Positions 20,991 to 31,078 of a DNA stretch of 64,000 nucleotides are shown piece after piece. A program made the translations under genes and the position numbers. The stretch is from Aspidapion aeneum (lineage: Eukaryota; Arthropoda; Insecta; Coleoptera; Brentidae). The number at the start of each line of letters is the position of its first letter. The stretch's first letter is position 1. The stretch spans positions 128,262,640-128,326,639 of the forward strand of contig OY755039.1 in assembly GCA_963576565.1 (NCBI GenBank), read 5' to 3'. The notes under the pieces were generated by a model. It saw only the letters and a program-made list of their open reading frames with translations. It made no database searches and had not been told where the DNA came from.

Positions 20991-22790
20991 ACAGAAGAAA
21001 GAAAGACAGCTAAGAAATTTGATACGCACAGAAAAAATTAAATGTTCGAGCGCAAGTGCCACGACATAAATACACACGTAGGAGGTAGGCAGAGTTCTGA
21101 AGTATGGAAATTCATTTCTGCAGTAAAAAACCCAACAAAAGAAAAAGTAAACATCCAGATAATCAAACCAGAACAATGAACAGAACACTACAAGGGACTG
21201 CTGCAGGAGACGAGACCCGAATATCTGGCAGCCTCTCCGAGGAGAGAAAGTACATGGAGAAGATGTAATCATCGAAAAAGAAATGATAAAGAATAATATC
21301 AAAAAGCTTAAATCCGGAAAAGCTAGCGGACCTGGGGGAATATATGCTGAAATGCTCAAATATGGATCAGAGAAACTACTCGAAAATCTCGCATATATTA
21401 TTAATCAATGCATAAACGGACATCCAGTACCTAATGATTGGAAAATTGCATTCATATCCTCAATACATAAAAAAGGAAACAAGCTGGATTGCAACAATTA
21501 CAGAGGAATTTCAGTAACCAGTACTCTAAGTAGATTGTACGGTAGGATTCTTAGAGATCTAATAGAGAATGATTTTCATGAACAAGAAGATGAAGAGCAA
21601 AATGGGTTTCGCGCAGGCAGATCTTGTAGTGATAATGTTTTTTGTCTCAAACAAGTAATTGAGAACAGGAGCGCTAGAAATATAGAGACTCATGTTACCT
21701 TTGTGGACCTACAAAAAGCATATGATACCGTTCTAGTAGAAAAATTATGGACAGTGTTAGAGCAAACTTATATCAATCATACATACGTAAAAGCGATAAA
21801 AGAACTATACAAAGGGTCAAAATCTAAAATTAAAATTGGAAATCGACTTTTAAAAGAATTTCTGGTAACAAAAGGCTTAAGACAGGGATGTTGTATCTCT
21901 CCAACTCCCTTTAAAATATATATTGCAGCAGCTCTAAAAAACTGGAGACGTAAAGTGCACGGCATGGGAATACAACTTAACAACCGATTTACCATATACA
22001 CACTACAGTTTGCTGACGACCAAGTAATTGTGGCTAATGATAAAGAAGACATGGAGTATATGATGAGAAAGTTAACAGAGGAATACCAAAAGTGGGGATT
22101 CACAGTGAACGTGGACAAGACACAGTACTTATGTATTGGAAACGAATCCAGTGAGTTAGTACTAGAAAATGGACAAACAATATCTCCATGCAATGAGTAT
22201 GTAAACTTGGGTGTCACATTTGATAAGACAGGAACAGACTGTAAAGAATTGGAAAAAAGAATAGTAAAAGCAAAAAAAGTTATTGGATGTCTTAACAGTA
22301 TTTTATGGAGCAGAGATATAAGAAAGAATGTAAAATTTAAGATATATGAAACAATGGTCAAAAGCACGCTGTTGTATGGAATAGAGACTTGTCGCGTAAC
22401 AGAAAAATACAAAACAAAAATGGAAAGTGTCGAAATGGATGCAATGAAAATATCTAGAATAGATCACATAAGAAATGAGATCATAAAAGAAAGAATGGGA
22501 ATCGAGGGAAGCATAACGGATGACATCACTAAAAGGCAACTGATATGGTACGGCCATGTACAACGGATGAACAACGAAAGATTACCAAAGCAGGTCCTAG
22601 AATGGCAACCAATAGGGCGCAAAAAAAGAGGGCGTCCTAAACTAGAATGGCAACAGTCAATCCAAAGATCAATGAGTCAAAAAAATCTGACAGAGGATGA
22701 TTGTCAGGATCGAAGGTGGAGAATAGGCGTCGGACAACGTAGAAAAACGTTCTAAACCGACATAGTAGTAGGTATAGAAAAATGAACTCG
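20985..22790 (+). mobile_element. RTE-clade LINE, 5'-truncated copy 1
   Basis: Shares a long near-identical stretch with 39850-41815. It starts inside the region between endonuclease and RT, so the 5' half is missing. It ends shortly after the stop codon with a short tail around 'tagtagtaggtatagaaaaa', as is usual for RTE elements with very short 3' UTRs. The bases before 21283 contain a Trp-to-stop change and frame errors. Confidence 0.88.
21283..22755 (+). CDS. RTE reverse transcriptase and C-terminal region
   Basis: 490 residues open from ATG. RT motifs in order: KSGKASGPGG near residue 11, GFRAGRSC near 110, motif A VDLQKAYDTV with D142, motif B GLRQGCCISP near 200, catalytic FADD at 243-246, then the YVNLGVTFD region near 306. 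The C-terminus carries WYGHVQRM and RKKRGRPKLEW, typical of RTE proteins. The endonuclease that should precede RT is absent through 5' truncation, so autonomous retrotransposition is not expected. The RT catalytic residues themselves are intact. Confidence 0.9.
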   Translation: MIKNNIKKLKSGKASGPGGIYAEMLKYGSEKLLENLAYIINQCINGHPVPNDWKIAFISSIHKKGNKLDCNNYRGISVTSTLSRLYGRILRDLIENDFHEQEDEEQNGFRAGRSCSDNVFCLKQVIENRSARNIETHVTFVDLQKAYDTVLVEKLWTVLEQTYINHTYVKAIKELYKGSKSKIKIGNRLLKEFLVTKGLRQGCCISPTPFKIYIAAALKNWRRKVHGMGIQLNNRFTIYTLQFADDQVIVANDKEDMEYMMRKLTEEYQKWGFTVNVDKTQYLCIGNESSELVLENGQTISPCNEYVNLGVTFDKTGTDCKELEKRIVKAKKVIGCLNSILWSRDIRKNVKFKIYETMVKSTLLYGIETCRVTEKYKTKMESVEMDAMKISRIDHIRNEIIKERMGIEGSITDDITKRQLIWYGHVQRMNNERLPKQVLEWQPIGRKKRGRPKLEWQQSIQRSMSQKNLTEDDCQDRRWRIGVGQRRKTF

Positions 22791-23057
22791 TTAATGGAAG
22801 GTCCAATTTAACTATTTATAACAAGTTACTGCTATAGTAAATGAAGCAACAGTTTAGTTGTACAAAGATTTTTAAATGAAGTATTAAGAAACATTGTGAA
22901 TCCACACACGTTCGAAATAGTGACCTTTATCGAGACATAAAAATTAAAACTGTAGCAGAGACTATAAAAAAGGATGCAAAAAGCCATGAAGATAGAGACT
23001 TTCGATATATGAATGTGAAAGCAATTAAGTTTCTAGAAAATTCTAGTTAAGTTCGAA
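22791..23057. other. Unassigned AT-rich spacer
   Basis: No feature is supported between the RTE tail and the next element. Confidence 0.45.
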
Positions 23058-23573
23058 GACTAAAGCTACATTTCTAATCGTATTTGCGGACCGACACGAA
23101 CGCCAGCACGGATGTCGTCACGGACTAGGCCATTTCTAATCGTGTTGCATGCCAGCGTGCGTGCTGTGGTTAGCGCATGCGTAATTGATGTGTTTATAAT
23201 TATAGGTCATATTGTTGTAAACAAAATAAATATTTTTCAAAATTTTTAAGATATTTTTCTTATTCAAAATGGAAAACTCACAATCGACAAATAAAAAAAG
23301 TGACGAACTCTTCCTACAATGTGTCTGCAATTATAAACCCCTGTATGATAAAAGTGACAGGTGATATAAGTCGTCGCATGTCTGGTACGCTGCACGGACG
23401 CCAGCACGGGCCACAGAGTTTGCAGCTTGCAAGCACGAAGGACCATGCGGAGACAGTGGTCGTCATTAGAAATGGTTACATTGATTCCCATATGCCTAGC
23501 ATGCGTGTCGGATTGCAACTCTATTTATTGCCAGCGAACACGATTAGAAATGCACCTTAAAACGACTAAAGCT
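23058..23573. mobile_element. Non-autonomous DNA transposon carrying a MADF-like exon
   Basis: A 10-bp direct repeat GACTAAAGCT (23058-23067 and 23564-23573) brackets about 496 bp. Near both ends the word CATTTCTAATCGT appears in inverted orientation (23069 and as ACGATTAGAAATG near 23540), with further subterminal copies at 23132 and about 23466. Inside, ATG at 23270 opens a 31-codon frame reading DELFLQCVCNYKPLYDKSD, which resembles the start of a MADF domain, and ends at an AG/GTGATA splice-donor-like site. MADF proteins accompany PIF/Harbinger transposases, so this looks like a deleted relative of such an element. The superfamily is inferred. Confidence 0.6.
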
Positions 23574-23777
23574 GTTTGAGCTAGTAAACTAAATCAAATA
23601 TGTATAAAAAATAATGCTATAAAGACAACAAACTGTAAGTAGCAGTTCAAGCAACGCGGGGAGAACTCTTGAGTGAATTCTAAATTTAAATTTTACTTAC
23701 ATCTTAAATTAGGTCAAAACAAAATTGCTAGTCTTATTGACTAAATTGTAATATAATGTACATGGTGTCCCATTTTT

Positions 23778-24476
23778 GATGGTATTGAATGGAAAACTCG
23801 CTTAGTATAAAAAATAGAGGGTTGGGGATTTCACATTACTCTCCTCAAATTTCGAGACCTGAAAAAAGTTTTTTTCCTAGCTGTTGTAGTTTTGGAGCTA
23901 CGAGAAAAAATTCAAAATTACGGAATTTTGAAAATCGGCCATATCTTTGTTATCAGTGCAGATATCTTAATTTTGCTAAAATTTTTTAACAGAAAGTTGA
24001 TCTTGTCAATAAAATGACGTTGTCAAATTTTTGGTCCCTCGAGTCGAATTCGTGATTTCGGAAAAAAAATAAACAAGCTTAATAAGGACCTTGATTTTTT
24101 AATTTTTTTCCTTTACATTAAGTCTTCAAATAGTCCCTAGCTATAAAAAATTTAAAAAAAAAAATCTAGGTCCGTATTTTTTTTCTTGATTCGTTTTCTT
24201 AAATCTCCAATTTGACTCGACGAAACAAACATTTCACAACGTTATTTTATTGACAGAATCAACTTTGTGTAAAGAAGTTTTAACAATTTGAACAATTGAA
24301 ATATCTGCCCAAATAATGATTTTCTGGGATTCCGAATTTTTGAAATTTCCCCCGTAGCTTTAAAACTAAAAGTACTAGAAAAAAAGTTTGACATTCTGTT
24401 TCTTGTCTCAAAATTTGAGGACATTAATATGAAATCCCCAATCCTCTATATTTTATAATAACTGAGTTTCCCATTT
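23778..24476. repeat. Fold-back element, about 300-bp imperfect inverted arms
   Basis: The left arm, with 'aaaatagagggttggggatttcac' near 23810 and 'ctcaaatttcgagac' near 23846, is mirrored near 24400-24455 in reverse complement. The inner parts (cttgtcaataaaatgacgttg near 24003 and its mirror near 24240) also pair. Arms are roughly 80-85% similar by eye. No ORF or target duplication is evident. The outer left flank holds ATGGTGTCCC, similar to Tc1/mariner-type ends. Confidence 0.75.
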
Positions 24477-24978
24477 CCCATTTCCCATAAAAAAAAATTC
24501 AAAAATTAATAAACGTACATAAAAAATAATGGTGAATACTTATTTTAGACCAGCCTGTACAAACCAATAACCTTTCTGTCGTCGCGTCTAATTTAAGTCA
24601 CCTATAAATCTGCTTCTGTAATCAGTTGCGTCGATTTATTGAAAGGTTGGACGAAAAATTGCCTGATTTTCTCATCCGTTTAAATGAGAGGGGAAGAATC
24701 CCTTAATTTATTAGGGTGTAAATTGAGAACGGAACGGGTTGTCTTAAAATTAAAGTAGGTATCTAAGTCCCAAAATGCAACAGAGCGGGGCTTAAAAAAT
24801 GGTAATTTTTGCAAGTTTTAAAATGTTGTATTTATTTTCCCATAAATCATTAGGCCAAGGGATTCGACAGTTGAGCCAGATCAATTACGTTCATATGAAA
24901 TCCAATGGTTCAGACTATCCTCTGATTTGTGCAGCAAATTAATCCGTGAAGGTGTTTCCTCACGTTTAATTCGCCGTA
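24477..24978. other. Unassigned DNA
   Basis: No coding frame or repeat is supported. The last 20 bases carry a degraded arm of the hairpin that recurs in the following satellite. Confidence 0.45.
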
Positions 24979-25676
24979 GTGTTCTACAGCTCAGATTCGC
25001 CTTTTTTATTATAAAGTGTTTCTAGACATCACTTGCGTGCGACCGACGTACACTAAACCGACACAGACACGAATGGCTGCGTAAGCAGCAATAAGTGTCG
25101 TGATGTGGTGTGTCTGTTGTGCCCGGGTTGGCTAATGAGAGACAAAAGGCGAATCTAGCGGTAGTGTTCTACCGCTCAGATTCGCCTTTTTTATTTCAAA
25201 GTGTTTCTAGACATCACTTGCGTGCGACCGACGTACACTACAGCGACACAGACACGAATGGCTGTGTAAGCAGCAATAAGTGTCGTGATGTGGTGTGAGT
25301 GTTGTGCGCGGGTTGGCTAATGAGAGACAAAAGGCTAATCTAGCGGTAGTGTTCTACCGCTCAGATTCGCCTTTTTTATTTCAAAGTGTTTCTAGACATC
25401 ACTTGCGTCCGACCGACGTACACTACACCGGCACAGATACAAATGGCTGCGTAAGCAGGGATAAGTGTCATGATGTGGTGTGTGTGTTGTGCGCGGGTTG
25501 GCTAATGAGAGACAAAAGGCGAATCTAGCGGTAGTGTTCTACCGCTCAGATTCGCCTTTTTTATTTCAAAATGTTTCTTGACATCACTTGCGTGCGACCG
25601 ACGTACACTACACCGACACAGACACGAATGGCTGCGTAAGCAGCAATAAGTGTCGTGATGTGGTGTTTGTGTTGGC
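24979..25676. repeat. 185-bp satellite, about 3.8 copies, with hairpin junctions
   Basis: Units start at 24979, 25164, 25349 and 25534, exactly 185 bp apart, and the last is cut short near 25676. Identity between units is very high. Each unit ends with AAAAGGCGAATCTAGCGGTAG and the next begins CTACCGCTCAGATTCGCCTTTT after a TGTT spacer, so every junction folds into a hairpin with a stem of about 20 bp and a 4-base loop. A unit therefore looks like a MITE with inverted ends set head to tail. Two short ORFs here are products of the repeat and not genes. Confidence 0.95.
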
Positions 25677-26205
25677 TCTGCTACAGCGCAATAGCGCCTT
25701 TCAAAATAGCGCTGCTACAAAATAGCGCGCATTAAAATGGCGCGGCTGCGAAATAGCGTCTTATGACATGCCACTCCCGAAAACCTCATTCTAACATATA
25801 TTTTCAAAAAAAAACTTCCCTGACTTTTTCCCGGCATCCTAGAGTGTGTGAAACCAAACCGAACCGAACCGAACCGGCATTTCAATTGGTCTGAAACCTT
25901 GTTAGATTTGCCATAAGCTGCAGTTAAGGCTGAAATATATTAAGGACATGAAGCTACACTTGCAGCCAAAGTTGTAACTCAAGAGTAGCGTAAAATATTA
26001 ACTAGAAGTTAGTGGATGTTGGTGTGTGTATGAAACTTAAATTTCTTTGGGATGAAACCAATAAACAATTGGAAAAATAAGTACAGCACTAGTGCAGAAC
26101 TGATTCAATGAGTCTCTGGAAAATTACAGGCGTTTAAGTGGTTAGAGATTTTTACAAATTTTCTTCTTTTTACTAAAGAAATCAAATTAAGATTACTTAA
26201 CATTT
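25677..26205. other. Short AGCGC-type repeats and unassigned DNA
   Basis: At 25677-25765 the words AATAGCGC and GCTGC(T/G)A recur about every 16-20 bases, forming a degenerate minisatellite. A short (ACCGA)n run is at about 25854-25875. The rest is unassigned. Confidence 0.55.
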
Positions 26206-28507
26206 AGTGCAGGCGCTGTAGGCAGTTGAGTATGAAAAATATGAGGACCGCAGTTTGACAATGGATTCTACCTGACAAAAGGTCACACATTAACGATCTG
26301 AATGTTGCCAGCTAGGTTTTGGTCCAATTTTTTTTATCCCCTCTTCTCTGATAATCGTATTCGAATTTCTGAAAATATAACTAAGTTGACGCCTTAATGC
26401 CACAATGACAGAGAAATGAATCAAAAATGTGGAAAATCAAACCTAAAAATAAAATGATATTGATTTGTTAAATTTTAGCTGCAAAAACACCCCAGACCCC
26501 CAAAACCTGAAATTTTGAGGATTTCTTCAAATTTTCTCAAAAACTAAGCTTCTTGGGAAAATATGTAATTATCTTTATTTTTAGAAAATAAAATTTCCTT
26601 TTTAACGATGTATTAGTCAGTGGGGTACGACCAATGGCAAACTCTTTTTGAGGTGATGTAAGTAAATGAAAAACAGAAACATGTTTCTTACATGATTTAC
26701 CCGATTTTCTTGAAAACTAAGCTCTTTACCAAAATTTGTGTTCTATAGTCGATTGTAGACAATGAAATTTCCTTTAAAGTGGTGGATAACGAGGTAAGAT
26801 TATTTTTATTTATAACAATTTAGAGTCGTCCGTACATTACATCAATTTTAAAAAATCACAAGTTTTGTCCAATTTTCTCAAAAACTAAGCTTTTTGGATT
26901 TTTTTTTATTTTACACGTTATTGTACAAAATAAAATTTCCTTTTTAACGATGTATAAGCTAGTGCGGTCAGACTAATACCAAACTTTCCAGCGGCGTCCG
27001 TTTATTGAGAAAATTTAAAAAAAAAATTTTAAAAACCACATGCTGGTCACATGTTTTACCCGAATATCTTAATAACTTAAACCATTTTGAGGTTTAATTC
27101 TTATTCAGCCTTATAAAAAGGACTATTCATTTACAACACATTTAGCTTTACCCAAAAAGTACGTGTAGATTTTCTACGGACGCGAACAGTGTTACCTTCC
27201 ATTGAGTGAAGGTGGGGGAGGAGAGAGGAAGGAGAGAACTAGTTAAATGATGATGAACCAGTACCGAAAGAATGTTTGAAATTGCTCTTAGTTTGTGAAG
27301 TGAAGGTTTAGCTACAACTGTTACCAATAAGGAGAGAAGAGAGGGAGAGAAAGGGGAAAACTAGTAAAAAGATTTTGGAAAAAAGTCTTAAAACGTGTGC
27401 AGAAAGAATTTTTGAAATTGCTGTGTTTGTGAAAGGTATAGCTACAACTATTACTAATAAGGAGGGAGGGGATAAGAGAGGGAGAAGAAAACTAGTAAAA
27501 TGGTGTTGGAAAAAAGTCTTCAAGCGTGTGCATAAAGAACTTTTGAAATCACCTTATATTTGTGAAAGTTATAGGTATAACTAAGCGCCGGTACACACAC
27601 GCGTTTTTCTGCAGCGCTACGACGCAGCGTTACCGCAATTGCGGTCCGTGATACTATGAAGTAAATGGCGCGATTCACACAGTTGAGCGGCAAACGCGCG
27701 TTCGTCTTGCGTGCATTCTTCAGAAAAACACGGTAACGCTGCGTCACCGCGCTGCAAAAAAACGCGTGTGTGTATCAGCGATAATACTAACATGAAGGGC
27801 GGGGAGAAGAGAGGGAGAGGCGGGGTGGGGAGGGGGTTCTGGTAAAATGATGTTGGAAAAAAGATCTGAAAGCGCATGCAAAACGAATTTTTGAAATCGC
27901 TCTATATTTGATAAAATGATGTGAATATACTTTTTAAATAGGGTGAATGAGTGACAGAAGGAGAGATGGGTGGGAGCAGGGAGGACTACAAAGTAACTAC
28001 AGCAAATTAGAGGACACTTGCAATAGGTAATCAAAGGAATTTCAATAAAATCGCCTGAAATGTAGATAATTTGTATGCCTTAAATCCTACATCATGTGAC
28101 AAAATGGCGTCTGAAGACCGCCATGTTGATTCCTGTTTAAAAAAATATAGCCTATAGCACCTTCCGGATCAGTAACAATTCAACGACACCTTCTTTGTCA
28201 AAATCGGTTTAGCCCTTTAGCCTCTAGCGTGACACAAACATACATATTTACTTACATACAACAATCGAAAGTTTTGTTTTTAGATTAAATTTTACAGATT
28301 TTTAAGGCATTTCCGTGTCATTGTGGCTTTAGGGCGTCAACTTAGTTAAATGTTCCGAAAATTGAACACGGCTATAAGAGAAAAGGGGATAAAAAAATTG
28401 GACCAAAACCTGGCTTGGCAACAACCAGATCGTTATTCTGTGACCTATTCATTGTCAAACTGCGGTCCTCATATTTTGCATACTCAACTATCTACAGCGC
28501 ACGCACT
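26206..28507. mobile_element. Long-inverted-repeat (fold-back type) element with internal tandem repeats
   Basis: Arms of about 245 bp (26206-26455 and about 28262-28507) are inverted copies: the left reads AGTGCAGGCGCTGTAGGCAG, and the right ends CTACAGCGCACGCACT. The interior holds about three units of 170-180 bp (26520-27010, each with 'ctcaaaaactaagct' and 'aaaatttcctttttaacga') and then about four units of 120-150 bp (27225-27930, each with ACTAGTAAAA, a 'ggaaaaaagtctt' word and 'ttttgaaat'). No protein domain is visible. It resembles Foldback/Galileo-style architecture, but no transposase or target duplication is seen, so the class is unproven. Confidence 0.75.
27585..27781. mobile_element. 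PIF/Harbinger-like MITE nested in the fold-back element
   Basis: 197 bp bounded by TAA at 27582-27584 and 27782-27784. Inverted ends of about 50 bp share TACACACACGCGTTTTT and GACGCAGCGTTACCG. The 3-bp TAA duplication suits PIF/Harbinger. It interrupts one of the internal tandem units, so it inserted after those formed. The GC-rich body contrasts with its surroundings. Confidence 0.8.
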
Positions 28508-29040
28508 ATCTATTTCAAGGAAGTTTTCAATCCAACTACAGTGTGTAGACAGTGCTCATAAGTATCTTTATTAAAGAATATTAGCCCACCTGAAATAAAT
28601 AGGTACTTCGAATTAAACCCGTACCAAAAATGTGAGTTGATTGGCTTGCATAATATGAGTGCGAATTTGCCTCTTCGCGTATAGCACCGAGTCAGTGTCA
28701 GTTCACAACCATTGCTGTACTTATTTTTGCAAATAATCTTTCATTTCTCCGTGGAAAAGATAGTGAACGAACTCGTGTATAGGCCGTTATAGAAAAAGGT
28801 TGCCAAAACAAAACTGACAGGCAAAAGTAAGGTTCTAAACATCTATAAGTTTATCCGTGAAAGTGACATCTTACTTTACTGCCTACAAAATAGCGTGATA
28901 GATCTGGTGAGCGCTGACCTCACGAACAGTCGAGAATAAGCGTCTAAAGGAGGGTAAGACCCAAGAACTATAGACATAAAGGACTGCTTAGTTCCATTTA
29001 ACCTGTGTTAACAAATTATGCGGGGTGAGGAGAGCGGCGT
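28508..29040. other. Unassigned DNA
   Basis: No supported gene or repeat boundary is visible. Composition is AT-rich with scattered short ORFs lacking domains. Confidence 0.45.
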
Positions 29041-30064
29041 GACGTCACCACTTGTGCTCAATCCTTGGTTTACGTTTGTTGTATATGATGTTATTCGTAT
29101 TTTTAAGAGTTTTGTTGATATTTCGCTAAATAGTTTGTTTTTTGGATTGTTTCAGTGCAGTGCTACTAAGAAAAGACATATAAATAAACATTTTCACGTT
29201 TCGTTTGTTAACAGTGTGTAAAAATTCGATTCAGGACAGAGAAGAACGTTTGTTTGCAGGGTAAAAAAAATGGCCACGATTTTCTCAGCAAATGGGCTTC
29301 TTGTTTAATAATATCTAATTAATATCTAATTGTTGTTGTTCTTATTATTATTATTAATTATTCTTTAATTATTATCTAAAGTATATTGATAAATAATTTC
29401 CACGGTAATTTTTTTACCTCACTATGCCTGAAAGAATCTGTGCGGTTGCTTATACTTTAAGTTATATCATGGTAACTCATTTAGACTTATTGGTACCAGA
29501 ATTGTGGGTAGATTGGCCAGTAAAATTAAAAAAAAAGAAACTAAATTTCTTTTTTTTTGTAAAAATGTACTAATAAATACTTTTTTTATGTTCTATATTC
29601 CCGTTTTTTAATTATCTATTAAATAATTTCTTAACATGCTTTATAAAGCGGTTGTAATAATTAAACTATGCATTATGTGCATTTTTTTTTCTCTTTGTTT
29701 TTTGTCTATTTGTTAAGAACAATATTTGTGCTTTTCCTTTTTTTAAATAAATCAATAAATTTTTCGTCTATATTTCCATTTTTAATTATTATCGCAAAAT
29801 AATTACTTTCCATACTTTTAAAACAATTGAACAAATTATATAGGTACTACGACATTATGTGTAGTTTTTTTTTCACTTTAAGTATTTAAATTTCAAATAT
29901 AAAATCATTTATCATCCTTTTATTTAATGTAAAGACAATATTTTTAAATGTACAATGCCTCAATTTTGCATAAAATTTAATTTACATAAAGAAAATACCT
30001 CTAAAAGCACATCAAATCCAATATAACAATAGGCGCGCTTTCTGCCCAGCACAAGTGGTGACGT
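29041..30064. repeat. AT-rich block bounded by a 17-bp inverted repeat
   Basis: ACGTCACCACTTGTGCT at about 29042-29058 occurs as its exact reverse complement at 30048-30064. The interior is very AT-rich with homopolymer runs and no ORF of note. Two exact 17-mers in opposite orientation 1 kb apart suggest a non-autonomous DNA element, or two copies of one repeat in opposite orientation. No target duplication was found. Confidence 0.5.
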
Positions 30065-31058
30065 AATAGCGAGTTTGATCTTGAACATCGATTGCAGACA
30101 GATTCGGCAAACTGAGCAATCCTGTCTAGTGTATAATCGTTGGGTAAGACCAACAAAAGAAAAAAAGGCGCGAAACTGAAATAGAAATACGAACGAGTAA
30201 AGAAGAATGCGCAAACCAATAAAGATATAACTCAACATTAGGGAACAAATTGAATTAGTTACCAAACTAACACTTTGATATTTCGCCAGTTCGACATGAT
30301 ATTAGAGTTGTTTATGAGAACTGGAGGAATGGCTCAAGCACTAAATGAGGTCAGCATCAAAACAAAATAGAATTAATGAGGTTTGACCCAATGTAGAGGG
30401 CGCCATTTATTAATTTAGTTTAACAAACTACTCTACGCTTCGTGTCTGCCATGCTCTTTATTTGACAAGCGTGATAAATTTAAACTTAATCTTGCGAGAG
30501 GTTCATTCACTCTACTTACCTCCTATCTAGGTTTCGCTCCAACCTTAGTAGTTATATTAACATTTTTGATTAGGTTAGATTTAAATTGTGAAAGGCTTTC
30601 GCGGCCATCGTCCAATGGTGGGTGTGCTTTCGGGCTGTTCGGCCGTCGTCGTTGGAAATTCGTTTTCGACGTTTCGTTATCTCGAGTGAATGGCATCTTC
30701 AGGAGATGTTGACTGTTTGTCGGCTTCTCGAAGACTGGTCTTTGCATGCAAATGCAACTTTATATCATATCTCAAAAACTAAAAGTGACAGTTAAAATTT
30801 AATTTAGCGGGTGGATTCCTCGTGACAAAGTCTATAAAATTGCAAAATTTCCACTAATAACGAAGTTATAGACCCCCTTCCAAAATGCAGACTTTTCAAA
30901 AAGCCCCCGTAGCGCAAAGACGAGACGATATTTCAAAATACGGTTTTCACTATAAGCCTTCTCTTGAAATTTGAGCCTCGCAATGCGTGGTCAGTTTTTC
31001 TCTGTCTCCCCTAGAAGTACCTTAAACCCCCTAAAAGTGCCCAATTTGGGACACCCTG
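30065..31058. other. Unassigned DNA with a repeat tail
   Basis: A GC-richer block at about 30590-30745 (ggctttcgcggccatcg, then gacgtttcgttatctcgag) looks like the end of a retroelement, but no coding frame confirms it. The last bases, TTGGGACACCCTGTA (31047-31060), resemble a Tc1/mariner-type terminal sequence that abuts the microsatellite. Confidence 0.4.
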
Positions 31059-31078
31059 TATGTATGTATGTATTTATG
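31059..31078. repeat. Left remnant of the (ATAC/GTAT)n target microsatellite
   Basis: TATGTATGTATGTATTTATG lies immediately beyond the poly(A) end of the minus-strand LINE. It is the same motif as the long tract at 32974-33840, showing that the LINE splits one microsatellite. Confidence 0.9.

Noticed and set aside
21777..22412. 211-residue minus-strand ORF
   Set aside because: Shadow of the RTE reverse-transcriptase frame on the opposite strand.
25110..25528. Two similar ORFs (62 and 77 codons) as a gene family
   Set aside because: They sit in the same register of successive 185-bp satellite units.
24979..25676. CRISPR array
   Set aside because: Repeats are 185 bp and directly adjacent with no unique spacers, in eukaryotic repeat DNA.
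24979..25676. Rho-independent-type terminators at the hairpins followed by T
   Set aside because: The hairpin-plus-T pattern is present but the context is eukaryotic and the hairpins are satellite unit junctions.
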